The notes: generated by a model from the sequence alone, not told the origin. Shown: positions 27,544 to 37,211, counted from the first letter of the stretch. The stretch is DNA of 64,000 bases from Shewanella woodyi ATCC 51908 (GCF_000019525.1 NC_010506.1:5704001-5768000); one strand, 5' to 3'. Numbers and translations are program-made.

Positions 27544-28695
27544 ATGCAAATGAATCGTCGTAAATTTCTCTGTGGCAGCTTAGGTGCCAGCCTATTAACC
27601 CTTGGTTGTAGCAGTTCAAACACAGCTACAGAGCTACTATCTAGCAGTTCAACCAACAGTAATGGCATTGCCGAAGACCAGCCTATCCCGCTTAACTTCA
27701 ATGAGAACCCGCTAGGTATAGCGCCTAGAGCTCAACAAGCGATCAACAAGGCACTGCCTCAAGTTTGGCGCTATCCAGATAAAGCTCGCAGTGACTTAAT
27801 GGCAGGCTTAAGCCAGTCGCTATCATTGAGCAACTCACACCTTATTTATGGTAATGGATCTTCAGAGGTCCTAAAGATGGCACTCGATGCATTAGCACAA
27901 ACCAATTGCCAGTTGGTTATGCCAGATCCTAGCTATGGAGTGATCATCGACTATGCACAGGCACGTGGGATCCCTGTGGTCAAAGTCAAACTCGATAGCC
28001 AATGGCAGACAGACTTAGCAGAGGTGCAAGCTAAAGTTGAAGCACATAAGGGACCATCCATTGTTTATCTATGTAACCCTAATAATCCAACTGGAGTTTT
28101 GCTCCCCCAAAGCCCTTTGAACCAGTGGTTAGATAAAGCCTCATCTCAACTGAGTTTTATTATCGATGAAGCCTATGTCGAATATGTTAACCAGCCTGAA
28201 TTTGTCTCTGCCGTTGCGCGGATACAGCAGGGGCAATCCAATATTGTCGTGTGTCGTACCTTCTCAAAAATCTATGCCCTAGCAGGTTTGCGTGTCGGTT
28301 ATGGCATAGCACATCCAACTCTCATTAACGCCATGCAAGCTCAGGCAAGTATTGATAACGCTAACCTACTGGGTTGTGTTGCCGCAACGGCTTCACTAAT
28401 AAGCCCCGAGTGGCTCGAATTAAGTCTTAAATCGAATCATCAGGCTAAAGAGTTGGTTTATCAGCAACTGGAGAGGCTGGGCTTAGATTATCTGCCAAGC
28501 GAGACCAATTTTATTTTCCATAAAGTAACAGGAGATAGTCAGCAATATATGGAGCGCATGGAGCAGGCTGGTATTTTAGTCGGACGCCCTTTCAATCATG
28601 GTGAGGGCTGGAATCGTTTGTCCATTGGTACTCCAGCTCAAATGCAATACTTCTGTAAAACCTTGGCAAAATTCCGCCAGCAGGGCTGGATCTAA
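27544..28695 (+). CDS. Tat-exported lipoprotein aminotransferase (HisC-like fold)
   Basis: Class I/II PLP aminotransferase related to histidinol-phosphate aminotransferases. The core has NENPLG, a GNGSSEVLKMALDA cofactor segment, YLCNPNNPTG near residue 180, DEAYVEY, and the PLP lysine in RTFSKIYALAGLRVGYG near residue 242. The N-terminus is unusual: a twin-arginine motif NRRKFLCG followed by a lipobox LTLGC (Cys about residue 22), so it should be folded with PLP in the cytoplasm and exported as a lipoprotein. True HisC is cytoplasmic, so this is unlikely to be the histidine enzyme. It stands alone; substrate unknown. Confidence 0.85.
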   Translation: MQMNRRKFLCGSLGASLLTLGCSSSNTATELLSSSSTNSNGIAEDQPIPLNFNENPLGIAPRAQQAINKALPQVWRYPDKARSDLMAGLSQSLSLSNSHLIYGNGSSEVLKMALDALAQTNCQLVMPDPSYGVIIDYAQARGIPVVKVKLDSQWQTDLAEVQAKVEAHKGPSIVYLCNPNNPTGVLLPQSPLNQWLDKASSQLSFIIDEAYVEYVNQPEFVSAVARIQQGQSNIVVCRTFSKIYALAGLRVGYGIAHPTLINAMQAQASIDNANLLGCVAATASLISPEWLELSLKSNHQAKELVYQQLERLGLDYLPSETNFIFHKVTGDSQQYMERMEQAGILVGRPFNHGEGWNRLSIGTPAQMQYFCKTLAKFRQQGWI

Positions 28696-28730
28696 TCACT
28701 GTCCAAGTGATGTTTGCTTACTCTCTTAAT

Positions 28731-28762
28731 GAAACACCAGCCACATAATGGCTTGGTGTTTC
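28731..28762 (+). terminator. Hairpin after the Tat aminotransferase gene
   Basis: GAAACACCAGCC pairs with GGCTTGGTGTTTC around a 7-base loop (one bulge). It lies 35 bases after the stop but has only a weak T-run. Confidence 0.5.
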
Positions 28763-29000
28763 ACATCATCTTAAATATACATCTCCAACTCGAGAATAGC
28801 TTAGCCTCCTGCTAGAGTCCGAATGCCAGAAACTTCAAAGAAATGTCTATTTATGTAAAGCCCCTTTATTTTTTATCACATTTATATTACTTATTTATCT
28901 AGTTATCGGAATTAACACTATAGAGTTAAGCCCGCTGTCACTAACTGTATGAGTTTGTCCGAGGATGAACAGTAAATGATCAAGACTCAAGGGATATAAG
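28763..29000. promoter_or_regulatory. Upstream region of secreted protein gene at 29001
   Basis: AT-rich non-coding DNA. The stretch near 28905 (ATCGGAATTA) resembles one near 30485 (ATCGACGGAATTA) upstream of the paralog, suggesting the upstream region was duplicated together with the gene. Confidence 0.35.
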
Positions 29001-30215
29001 ATGAACCTCAATACCAGAAGCTTGCTTTCACTCCTGCTATTTGTAAGTTTAGCCATGCCGCTCCAAGCCGCTGTTAAGCCCTACTCTAAAGTGGGCAGCT
29101 CGCCAATCCAAGCAAGTATAAAACCCTACACAGCAGGGTTAATCATGCGCGGAAAATATGATGGTACCAAGTGTGAAACGCCTAGAGGTAATATGGCGGC
29201 GGGTTATTGTCAGGTTTACTGGAAAGATATAGAACCTGTAAAGGGACAATTTAACTGGAGCGTAATCGATAGGGCTGTCACCGCAGCCAAAAGTTACAAT
29301 GCTGCACAGGGCCTCACTGACAAAGATGGCTACAAGGTGATGATACGTATTCGTACTGGCGTGTACGCCCCAGACTGGGTAAAGAGTGATCCCAACGTAG
29401 GCAAGATCTCATGGCAGTTCAAGAACTCAAGCCCTAAACAGACCTTCCAACTCCCCCTATTTTGGAATACACCCTATCAAAATCACTATGAAAACCTGAT
29501 GCAAGCAGCTGCTAACCGTTATGACAATGAGCTAAGTATAGGCGGAGTTGCGGCATCCATGTGTATGACTGTTCACACTGAAATTATGTGGAACCGTACA
29601 GGAAGAAAGGAGGTTCGGGCCGCTAATATGTCAACCATGCGCGCCCTTGGCGATAAGAGCTATACCAATGAGAAAGACTATGCCTGCCTGCAACGCCAAA
29701 TACAGATCCATTCGAACACCTGGCAAAAAACACCAACCCTGTTTGGAAGCCACCTGTACCAAGTTTACAACTACAGTAACGGTGGTAAAAGCAGCGATTA
29801 CAACAAAACTAAACAGCTTTTTAATGAGTGCCGCTCAAGTAGTAAGTTAGGTAAACGCTGCGTATTGGGTAATAACAGCCTGCGCCACGATGAGGTTAAC
29901 AACGACGGCTCAGTCAATCAGCTGCTTTTTGAAATTGCTCAAGCAGGCGATCCTGTCTATTTCCAAACCAATGTATTTAAGAGTGATCGTAAAAAGCGCT
30001 TTGGTGTCGATGAGCTAAAAGGTGCCATGGATAATGCCGCTAACTGGGGAGCGGTTGCAGTAGAGATACCTATGGCTTGGGATTGCAGTGATTACTTCAA
30101 TAAAAGTGGTTGTAGCTCAGCCACGGTTAAGCAACGTCAGGGTGAGTTCCACAGCTATCAAAACAGATTGAAAGACAATGTTGTCAGAATAAGCCCCGTA
30201 AAAGAAACCAAGTAA
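29001..30215 (+). CDS. Secreted glycoside-hydrolase-like barrel protein (paralog 1)
   Basis: 404-residue exported protein with a signal peptide (about 1-24, ending LQAA). The motif YWKDIEPVKGQFNWSVID near residue 74 is the W..IEP..G.F.W pattern seen in beta/alpha-barrel glycoside hydrolases such as GH42 and GH10-like enzymes. Candidate catalytic acids are the Glu in CMTVHTEIMWN (near 195) and the Glu in AVEIPMAWD (near 355), by position only. I cannot place it in a named GH family. The downstream paralog at 30580 shares the whole domain. AAGGG ribosome site. Gene duplication is likely recent. Confidence 0.6.
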   Translation: MNLNTRSLLSLLLFVSLAMPLQAAVKPYSKVGSSPIQASIKPYTAGLIMRGKYDGTKCETPRGNMAAGYCQVYWKDIEPVKGQFNWSVIDRAVTAAKSYNAAQGLTDKDGYKVMIRIRTGVYAPDWVKSDPNVGKISWQFKNSSPKQTFQLPLFWNTPYQNHYENLMQAAANRYDNELSIGGVAASMCMTVHTEIMWNRTGRKEVRAANMSTMRALGDKSYTNEKDYACLQRQIQIHSNTWQKTPTLFGSHLYQVYNYSNGGKSSDYNKTKQLFNECRSSSKLGKRCVLGNNSLRHDEVNNDGSVNQLLFEIAQAGDPVYFQTNVFKSDRKKRFGVDELKGAMDNAANWGAVAVEIPMAWDCSDYFNKSGCSSATVKQRQGEFHSYQNRLKDNVVRISPVKETK

Positions 30216-30252
30216 AAACGGACAAGCTGTTACCTTACTTAACAGCGCTCAA

Positions 30253-30288
30253 TAGAGCGACCATGAATGATAAACATGGACGCTCTAG
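30253..30288 (+). terminator. Hairpin after paralog 1
   Basis: TAGAGCGACCATG pairs with CATGGACGCTCTA (one mismatch) around a 9-base loop. There is only a short T stretch, so it is a probable but weak terminator. Confidence 0.5.
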
Positions 30289-30579
30289 TTCCAGATACAA
30301 CTCCAAATTAGCTCTTTGACTTCATTACTATTTTACCAGAACAATCTGGCTATAAATTTATCTCTCAGCCCCTAACCTCAACATTACATATCGCATCCTC
30401 CCTTATTGATGAAGGTTTCAAAGTAAGCAACCACTCACATTATTCTCTTTTATTTTTGTCGTATTTATAATATATATAGATAATCGACGGAATTAGAAGT
30501 CTGCAGTTGAGTCCGTTGTTACTAAAAATAAGCTTGCCTAAAGGGCAACACTAAATAACAAGACTCATGGGGATACACT
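30289..30579. other. AT-rich upstream region of paralog 2
   Basis: Non-coding; contains the TATATATAGATAATCGACGGAATTA stretch that resembles the region before paralog 1. No other signal seen. Confidence 0.3.
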
Positions 30580-32385
30580 ATGAACCTCAGCACTAAATCA
30601 TTGCTTTCACTGCTGCTATTGGCAGGTTTAAGCACTTCAATCCAAGCTGCAATTAAGCCCTACCCTTCAGGGTTAATCATGCGTGGAAAATATGACGGCA
30701 CTAAATGCGAGGCACCACGAGGCAATATGGCTGCCGGATATTGTCAGGTCTACTGGAAAGATATTGAGCCAGTGAAAGGCCAATTTAACTGGAGCGTGAT
30801 TGATAACGCTATAACCTCAGCTCAGACCCACAACTCAGGAAAAGGCGTTTCCAATAAGGATGGCTATAAGGTAATGATCCGGATTCGTACTGGCGTCTAT
30901 TCACCAGACTGGGTTAAGAATGATCCAAACGTGAATAAGATTACTTGGTACTTTAAAGATACCAGTGCTAACCAAACTCACCAATTACCCCTATTTTGGA
31001 ACTCCCCCTACCAAAACCATTATGAAGATCTAATGCAGGCAGCTGCCACTCGTTACGACGATAATGACTCTGTAGGTGGTGTAGCGGCCTCCATGTGTAT
31101 GACTGTACATACAGAGATAATGTGGAATCGAACGGGTCGTAAGGAGGTACGCTCAACGAATATGTCAGCCATGCGCGCACTTGGTGGAAATCGCTACACC
31201 AATGAAAAAGACTATGCCTGCCTGCAGCGCCAAATACAGATACATGCTGACAACTGGCACAACACGCCAACCCTATTTGGTAGTCACCTTTATCAGGAGT
31301 ATAACTACAGCAATGGAGAGAAGAACAGTAACTACAATAAGACTAAACAACTCTTTGATGAATGCCGAAACAGTAGCAAGCTAGGGAAGCGCTGTATATT
31401 AGGTAATAACAGTCTGCGCCATGATGAAGTCAACAATGATGGCTCAATCAACCAGCTCCTGTTTGAGGTTGCACAAGCAGGGGATCCGGTTTATTTCCAA
31501 ACCAATGTATTTAAAGACGACGCAAATAAGCCTTTCGGCGTCAATGAACTCAAGGGAGCAATGAACAATGCTGCCAATTGGGGAGCAATATCGGTAGAGA
31601 TGCCCATGGCTTGGGACTGTAGTAATGTTCATAACAAAACAGGCTGCACCCAAGCAGTAATAGATCAACGCCAAAATGAGTTTCACACCTATCAGGCCAG
31701 ATTGAAGAATAACTTCCGCCCTGCCGATGCCACAGACACCAACCGCTATGTTCGAACCCGCCATAATCTCTCTGGTGCTGGTTGGGTACATAACTCAGGT
31801 GCGCTGAATCAACTGTCCTCCACCAGCAGTGGTGAAGTATGGGGACTTTCAGGCCAAAGTATTTGGTTTCGCCCTAGTCAACATGCTAGCTGGCAAAGGG
31901 TTTCGGGGGCTCTCACCCATATTCAAGTTGCAGGGAAAGGACGCGTGGTTGGCGTTAATACCCATGGCAATCTATACCAAAGAGATCGCACCAACAATCG
32001 TTGGACAGGTCTTAGCCGCCCATCACTTAATAGCGGTGAGAAGCTGGTAACTGTAGATACCACCGATAATGGCATATTGTGGGCAACCACCTCAAACAAC
32101 CGTATCTTCAAACGCACTGCCGCCGGCAGCTGGTCCCGTATCAACGGCGGCCTAAAGCAGATATCGGTTAATGATAATGGCAGCGAAGTTTGGGGCATTG
32201 CGCCTAACAACTCTATCTGGCGTTGGAATGGATCAGGCTGGAGTAAGATAGGCGGCAGCCTGAAGCAAATTTCGGCAGGCACCCATGGTAATGTCTGGGG
32301 AGTAAACAGTAACAATACTGTTTATTATCGTGATGGAAGCCGTTGGCAATCACTCGGGCAAATGAAAACCGTATCTGCCAGATAA
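30580..32385 (+). CDS. Secreted barrel protein fused to tectonin (TECPR-like) repeats (paralog 2)
   Basis: 601-residue exported protein. Signal peptide (about 1-23), then the same barrel-like domain as paralog 1 (about 25-385) with YWKDIEPVKGQFNWSVID and CMTVHTEIMWN. The extra C-terminal part (about 400-598) is a run of five short beta-propeller blades of about 37 residues, each carrying words like VWGLSGQSIWFR, LWATTSNNRIFKR, VWGIAPNNSIWRW and VWGVNSNNTVYYR with spaced GGLKQIS. These are tectonin-type repeats, which in other proteins form carbohydrate-binding propellers, so a role as carbohydrate-targeting module is inferred. Strong terminator follows. Confidence 0.65.
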   Translation: MNLSTKSLLSLLLLAGLSTSIQAAIKPYPSGLIMRGKYDGTKCEAPRGNMAAGYCQVYWKDIEPVKGQFNWSVIDNAITSAQTHNSGKGVSNKDGYKVMIRIRTGVYSPDWVKNDPNVNKITWYFKDTSANQTHQLPLFWNSPYQNHYEDLMQAAATRYDDNDSVGGVAASMCMTVHTEIMWNRTGRKEVRSTNMSAMRALGGNRYTNEKDYACLQRQIQIHADNWHNTPTLFGSHLYQEYNYSNGEKNSNYNKTKQLFDECRNSSKLGKRCILGNNSLRHDEVNNDGSINQLLFEVAQAGDPVYFQTNVFKDDANKPFGVNELKGAMNNAANWGAISVEMPMAWDCSNVHNKTGCTQAVIDQRQNEFHTYQARLKNNFRPADATDTNRYVRTRHNLSGAGWVHNSGALNQLSSTSSGEVWGLSGQSIWFRPSQHASWQRVSGALTHIQVAGKGRVVGVNTHGNLYQRDRTNNRWTGLSRPSLNSGEKLVTVDTTDNGILWATTSNNRIFKRTAAGSWSRINGGLKQISVNDNGSEVWGIAPNNSIWRWNGSGWSKIGGSLKQISAGTHGNVWGVNSNNTVYYRDGSRWQSLGQMKTVSAR

Positions 32386-32414
32386 CGACCCCCTATTAAC
32401 AGTTCAAAAAATTT

Positions 32415-32442
32415 AAGGCCGGTTTCAACAACCGGCCTTTTT
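32415..32442 (+). terminator. Terminator of paralog 2
   Basis: AAGGCCGGTT pairs with AACCGGCCTT around a short loop and is followed by T residues. Confidence 0.9.
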
Positions 32443-32713
32443 AATGGCTGCGGCAATACCATGCCCTATGTGCTCACTTTGTAATAGCTATACCTCTAAA
32501 CAAGTCAATTAAAGCTTAGAAAATATAATCAGCCTTCATTTCAAGGCGGTTCAAATATGTGGCCAGACTTTAGCTCCCCCCCCTTGTGTTAACTCGCATT
32601 TTAATGAAATATGTCTGACGAGTTTGATACCGAAACGAATACCTACACAGATAACAATAGCGGTACTAACAAGAATAACAGTGACAATAACAAGACTAAT
32701 AAAGGCCATGGAT

Positions 32714-34591
32714 ATGCGTTTAGCCCCTCTATCAATCATTACTCTACTAACGATCAGCGCAAGCAGTACCACCAGCACATTTGCCACTGCAAATGATACC
32801 CAAACAGCCACAGATAACACTCCCAAAACTGCCACACCACAAATTGCCAACAGTTACATCAACGATAAAATATTGCCACCTGCTATCGAGTGGCATGGCA
32901 AGAGTGAAGAGCTGCTACTCGGCGCCGACGCTGAATGGGCGACTCCCTTCGAACAACATGGTCTAAAAACCAGCCCGAGCTATGATGAAACCTTTATCTG
33001 GTTAGATAAGCTGATCGCCCAGAGCGATAAGCTGAAGAAAGTGAGTATAGGTAAGAGCCCACAAGGACGAGATATCTGGATGATTATCGCCTCACAAGAG
33101 GGTGCAGCCACACCAGAGACATTAGCTAAAAATGACAAACCCAGCGTACTGGTACAAGCAGGGATCCACTCAGGTGAGATCGATGGGAAAGACGCAGGCA
33201 TGATGCTACTGCGTGATATTATCATTGGTGATAAAGGCGAGTTGCTGAATAAGACTAATCTACTCTTTGTGCCCATTTTCAGTGTTGATGGCCATGAACG
33301 TTCGACACAATACAATCGTGTTAACCAACGTGGGCCACTGGATATGGGCTGGCGAACTACAGCCAACAACCTCAACCTGAATCGAGATTACGCTAAAGCT
33401 GACTCACTAGAGATGCAGCACATGCTAAGAACTATCAACACTTGGCAGCCAGATCTTTATATCGATGTACACGTAACCGACGGCATCGATTATCAATACG
33501 ATGTCACCTTCGGTTATAACCTACCCCAAGGTTTGAGCCCCGCCAGTTATAATTGGCTCGAAAAGATCTATCGACCAGCAATAGAAGCCGATTTAACATC
33601 TCAAGGCCATATTCCAGGCCCCCTAGTCTTTGCTATCGATAACACAGATATCACTAAAGGAATGTCGCTATGGAATGCCAGTCCGCGCTACTCTAACGGT
33701 TATGGTGATGCCCGCCACCTGCCCACTATTTTAGTCGAGAACCACAGCTTAAAACCCTTTAAACAGAGAGTACTTGGCACCTATGTGATGCTAGAGTCCA
33801 CCCTCAAGACTGTTGGACAACAAGCCACTAAACTCAAAGCGGCCATCCGCAAAGATAAGTTTAGTTACTCTCCTATGGTGACCTTAAGCTGGAAAGAGAA
33901 ACAGCAAGACAAAGGTTGGGACTTTAAGGGGATCGATTACCACTTAGAGAAAAGTGAAATAAGCGGCAATGAGGTCGTTCGCTGGACAGGTGAACCTAAA
34001 CTTTACCCAGATCTCCCTGTTATCGGTAACACAGTCGCCGATGTCCGAGTAAAAAGAGCGAGCGCCTATTATATCCCCGCTCAATGGACTGAGGTCATAG
34101 CCCGCTTAGAGAACCATGGTATTCGTCTAACTCGCACCGAACAAGAAACAGAGATGGCACTGGAGCAGTATCAATTTACTCAGCCTGAGTTTGCCACTAA
34201 GGATTATGAAGGGCGTCAACGTGTCGATGCGCAAGTCACTAAGCACTCAATAAAGACAACTCTTCCCGCCGGTACAGTGAAGATAGATACTAAACAGCCA
34301 TTGGGGGATCTGGCCATCCTGCTACTGGAGCCACAATCACCAGACTCACTGTTTCAATGGGGGCTGTTTAACCCTATTTTCACCCGCACTGAGTATATTG
34401 AAAACTACGCAGTAGAGCCTTTAGCGAGGCAGATGCTTGAAGAGAGCCCCGCACTGCAGGCAGAGTTTGAGCTGGCATTAGCCGATCCTCTATTCGCCAC
34501 CAATCCAAAAGCTAGGTTACGCTGGTTTTACGAGCGCAGCCCTTATTACGATGACCAATATATGAAGTATCCAGTGTTAAGACAAAAATAG
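32714..34591 (+). CDS. Secreted M14-family zinc carboxypeptidase
   Basis: 625-residue exported metallopeptidase. The zinc ligands are in HSGEIDGKD (H and E, near residue 153) and LYIDVHVTDG (His, near residue 260); the acid is probably in the later VENHSLKPF region. I chose ATG at 32714, which begins a signal peptide (MRLAPLSIITLLTISASS) and has AAAGG at 8 bases; the open frame runs 30 codons further 5' without a good start. It is longer than a simple M14 domain, with a C-terminal extension (about 370-625) of unknown fold. Likely a periplasmic or secreted peptidase. Confidence 0.85.
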   Translation: MRLAPLSIITLLTISASSTTSTFATANDTQTATDNTPKTATPQIANSYINDKILPPAIEWHGKSEELLLGADAEWATPFEQHGLKTSPSYDETFIWLDKLIAQSDKLKKVSIGKSPQGRDIWMIIASQEGAATPETLAKNDKPSVLVQAGIHSGEIDGKDAGMMLLRDIIIGDKGELLNKTNLLFVPIFSVDGHERSTQYNRVNQRGPLDMGWRTTANNLNLNRDYAKADSLEMQHMLRTINTWQPDLYIDVHVTDGIDYQYDVTFGYNLPQGLSPASYNWLEKIYRPAIEADLTSQGHIPGPLVFAIDNTDITKGMSLWNASPRYSNGYGDARHLPTILVENHSLKPFKQRVLGTYVMLESTLKTVGQQATKLKAAIRKDKFSYSPMVTLSWKEKQQDKGWDFKGIDYHLEKSEISGNEVVRWTGEPKLYPDLPVIGNTVADVRVKRASAYYIPAQWTEVIARLENHGIRLTRTEQETEMALEQYQFTQPEFATKDYEGRQRVDAQVTKHSIKTTLPAGTVKIDTKQPLGDLAILLLEPQSPDSLFQWGLFNPIFTRTEYIENYAVEPLARQMLEESPALQAEFELALADPLFATNPKARLRWFYERSPYYDDQYMKYPVLRQK

Positions 34592-35072
34592 GACAAAAGT
34601 AACAGCAACCGATATCTTTCTTAATTGCAGTCATACAATGGGAGCGGTGAAAGCCTCTCCCATCTCCTATACCAATCACCTACCAACAGTTATCTGCAGA
34701 CAATCATAATTACTCGTTTATAACCAGCAAGTTATACTCCACCCAGCAGACCCACGTCACAAATTCAGCACAAATCGATAAATTAAACAGCAGATCTCAT
34801 TGAGCGGCATCACGCAAAACGCCCACCAAGCATCACCACTCACAGCTTTTTAATAAACCTGACAAATATCATGGTTATTTTTCAAAGTGTGATCTCGATC
34901 TCGCGTTCATTTATTAACCATTGATTTAGATCAACATGCGAAAAATATACAGGTTTAACTTGAAGGGACATTGTTATTAACAACTGATTAGCAATGAAAT
35001 AAGAAAAATAATCAAAGTAAATGATGATTTAAAAACTGTGAGTTAATTTAAGTGCAATTAGAGGTATATAAA
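34592..35072. promoter_or_regulatory. Long AT-rich control region before haoA
   Basis: 480 bases without a gene. It contains the perfect FNR-type site listed separately and a long AT-rich leader between that site and the haoA start, long enough for a promoter and 5' untranslated region. Nothing else recognised. Confidence 0.5.
34921..34934. promoter_or_regulatory. FNR/EtrA binding site
   Basis: TTGATTTAGATCAA matches the FNR consensus TTGAT-N4-ATCAA at all ten defined positions. It stands about 140 bases before the haoA start codon. In Shewanella the FNR homologue EtrA uses this consensus, so the operon is probably induced without oxygen. Confidence 0.8.
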
Positions 35073-36539
35073 ATGGAATATGCTCGAAATGTGCGGCGAT
35101 GCTTATCGATACTGCTCCCACTCATCGCGGTGGTCAGCCTATCATGGACATCTACGGCAAATGCAGAAGCAAAAGCGCTGGTGTTAAAACCTTTCAAACA
35201 ACTAAGTGATGAGAGCTCTGAGTGTGCCGCTTGTCATAAAGAGAAAAATCCCTCCATCTATGCACAATGGGGACGCTCTAAGCACTATGGGGCCAATGTG
35301 GGTTGTTATGAATGTCATGCAGCCGATAAAGGTGACAAAGATGCGATAAAGCATGAAGGTAGACTTATCTCGGTTATCGTCTCACCTAAAGACTGTGCTC
35401 AGTGCCATAACCAAGAGGTTGAGGAGTTCACCAAGAGCCACCATGCTAAGGCTGGTAAGATCATGGGCTCCCTAGATAACTTCCTTGCTGAAGTCGTCGA
35501 AGGCGCAATGACCTTTAATGGCAAGTCACCCGCAGCAGTTAATGGTTGCTGGCAGTGTCACGGCTCAGAGGTAAAAGTGCTGCCTAATGGCGATCTTGAC
35601 CCAACCACTTGGCCAAACACAGGTATTGGTCGTATCAATCCAGACGGATCTATCGGTGCCTGTACCGCTTGTCACCAACGCCATGAGTTCTCTATGACTC
35701 AAGCTCGTCGTCCCGAGGCCTGTGGTAAGTGTCACTTAGGTCCAGATCACCCTCAAAAAGAGGTTTATGATGAGTCTAAGCATGGTATTAACTTCTACGC
35801 CAATGTCGATCGCATGAACTTAGACTCCTCTAAGTGGATTGTCGGTGAAGACTATGATGCCGCACCAACTTGTGCCACCTGCCATATGTCTGCCACACGC
35901 GAACAAGCCGTGACCCATGATGTTGGCGACCGGATCAGTTGGACCTTACGTCCAGCGGTTTCAGAGAAGATCGATGCTAAAGCGATAGCTCAGGGACACA
36001 AAGTGAAGAGCTGGCAAGATAGACGCGCCGATATGCAGGATGTATGTCAGTCCTGTCACACCAAATCGATGACAGATAGCTTCTATCAGCAGTTTGACTC
36101 TTTAGTTAATCTCTATAATGACAAGTTTGCCAGCCCTGGCAAACGACTAATGGGTATGTTGAAAGAGCAGAAGATGCTTACGGAGACCGCCTTTGATGAG
36201 GAGATAGAATGGACCTGGTTCTTCCTCTGGCACCATGAGGGACGACGTGCCCGTCACGGCGCCGCCATGCAAGCACCGGACTATGTACAATGGCACGGCA
36301 TGTTTGAAGTTGCAGAACGCTTCTACATAGAGATGGTTCCTCAATATCTTGAGGTAGTAGAGAAAGCGGAGCATGAGGGTAATACCCAAGGTGCAGAAAA
36401 GGCGCGCAAACTTCTCGATGAGATCTTAGCTCGCCCAGAGCATGCCTGGTTTACTGGTAATGAGCCAGATGAGGTTAAGGCAGCCCGTAAAGCAGCCCAG
36501 AAAGAGTTTAAAGCTCGCTACCTAAGTGAAAGTAAATAG
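35073..36539 (+). CDS. haoA: Octahaem HAO-family cytochrome c (hydroxylamine/nitrite enzyme)
   Basis: 488-residue periplasmic multihaem protein with a signal peptide (ending about residue 34, STANAEA) and eight CXXCH haem sites (near residues 51, 80, 108, 159, 197, 217, 267, 325), the octahaem HAO plan. The C-terminal helical region has HHEGRRARHG and PDYVQWHG, as in HAO-related proteins. In epsilonproteobacteria and Shewanella, HAO-type enzymes next to a NapC/NirT partner act as reductases of nitrite or hydroxylamine; I infer the same here. Whether the P460 cross-linking tyrosine is present needs an alignment. I chose ATG at 35073 (GAGG at 8 bases) over the GTG seven codons upstream. Confidence 0.88.
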   Translation: MEYARNVRRCLSILLPLIAVVSLSWTSTANAEAKALVLKPFKQLSDESSECAACHKEKNPSIYAQWGRSKHYGANVGCYECHAADKGDKDAIKHEGRLISVIVSPKDCAQCHNQEVEEFTKSHHAKAGKIMGSLDNFLAEVVEGAMTFNGKSPAAVNGCWQCHGSEVKVLPNGDLDPTTWPNTGIGRINPDGSIGACTACHQRHEFSMTQARRPEACGKCHLGPDHPQKEVYDESKHGINFYANVDRMNLDSSKWIVGEDYDAAPTCATCHMSATREQAVTHDVGDRISWTLRPAVSEKIDAKAIAQGHKVKSWQDRRADMQDVCQSCHTKSMTDSFYQQFDSLVNLYNDKFASPGKRLMGMLKEQKMLTETAFDEEIEWTWFFLWHHEGRRARHGAAMQAPDYVQWHGMFEVAERFYIEMVPQYLEVVEKAEHEGNTQGAEKARKLLDEILARPEHAWFTGNEPDEVKAARKAAQKEFKARYLSESK

Positions 36540-36595
36540 CAACCGAGTTAGGGGGTAATGATCGCCCCCTTTCTCCCCCAACTGAGGAGACTCTA

Positions 36596-37162
36596 GTGAA
36601 TAACAAAGGGGAAAAAACTCGGTGGCAACGACTGTGGAGCTGGTTAAAGAGGCCATTAGCTTTGGGCATTCCCATCGGGGTGTTTCTATTGGTGCTAGGC
36701 GCAACATCGTTTCAAGGCATGATGGTGGTATCTAACCAAAACGCTTTCTGTTTTAGTTGTCACCTTAAGATGGACACGATAGTGCAGGAGTATAAGGCTT
36801 CATCCCATTTTGGTGATGGAGAGACTATCCCAGCTACCTGCTCTGACTGTCATGTTCCTCATCCTTTTATCGATAAGATGATCGTCAAGACCATAGCGTT
36901 GAAGGATGTTTACCATATGATGGTTGGCACCATTACCAAAGAAAACTTTGAAGAGCATAGACCGGCCATGGCCGAGAGTGTTTGGGAAGATTTCAAGAAG
37001 AATGACTCAGCTAACTGTCGTTACTGTCACCAAGGTGAAAACTTTGATTTAGCCAAGCAGCCACAACGTGCACGACTAAATCATGAGAAGATAGCCGCGA
37101 GGGGGGAGACCTGTATTGATTGCCATCAAGGGTTAACTCATAAGCGGATTGTTAAGCGTTAG
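36596..37162 (+). CDS. haoC: NapC/NirT-family tetrahaem quinol dehydrogenase (HaoC-like)
   Basis: 188-residue membrane-anchored cytochrome: one N-terminal helix (about 23-44) and four CXXCH sites (CFSCH, CSDCH, CRYCH, CIDCH near 50, 81, 140, 171). This is the NapC/NirT/NrfH group that takes electrons from quinol to a periplasmic partner. It starts with GTG after GAGGAG, 56 bases behind haoA, so the two form a quinol-to-HaoA electron route. The gene name follows the haoCA usage; the order here is A then C. Confidence 0.88.
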   Translation: MNNKGEKTRWQRLWSWLKRPLALGIPIGVFLLVLGATSFQGMMVVSNQNAFCFSCHLKMDTIVQEYKASSHFGDGETIPATCSDCHVPHPFIDKMIVKTIALKDVYHMMVGTITKENFEEHRPAMAESVWEDFKKNDSANCRYCHQGENFDLAKQPQRARLNHEKIAARGETCIDCHQGLTHKRIVKR

Positions 37163-37211
37163 GTATCACAAGATAAACTTAAGCTGTGATAACAGCCCTT
37201 ATCTCCAACAA

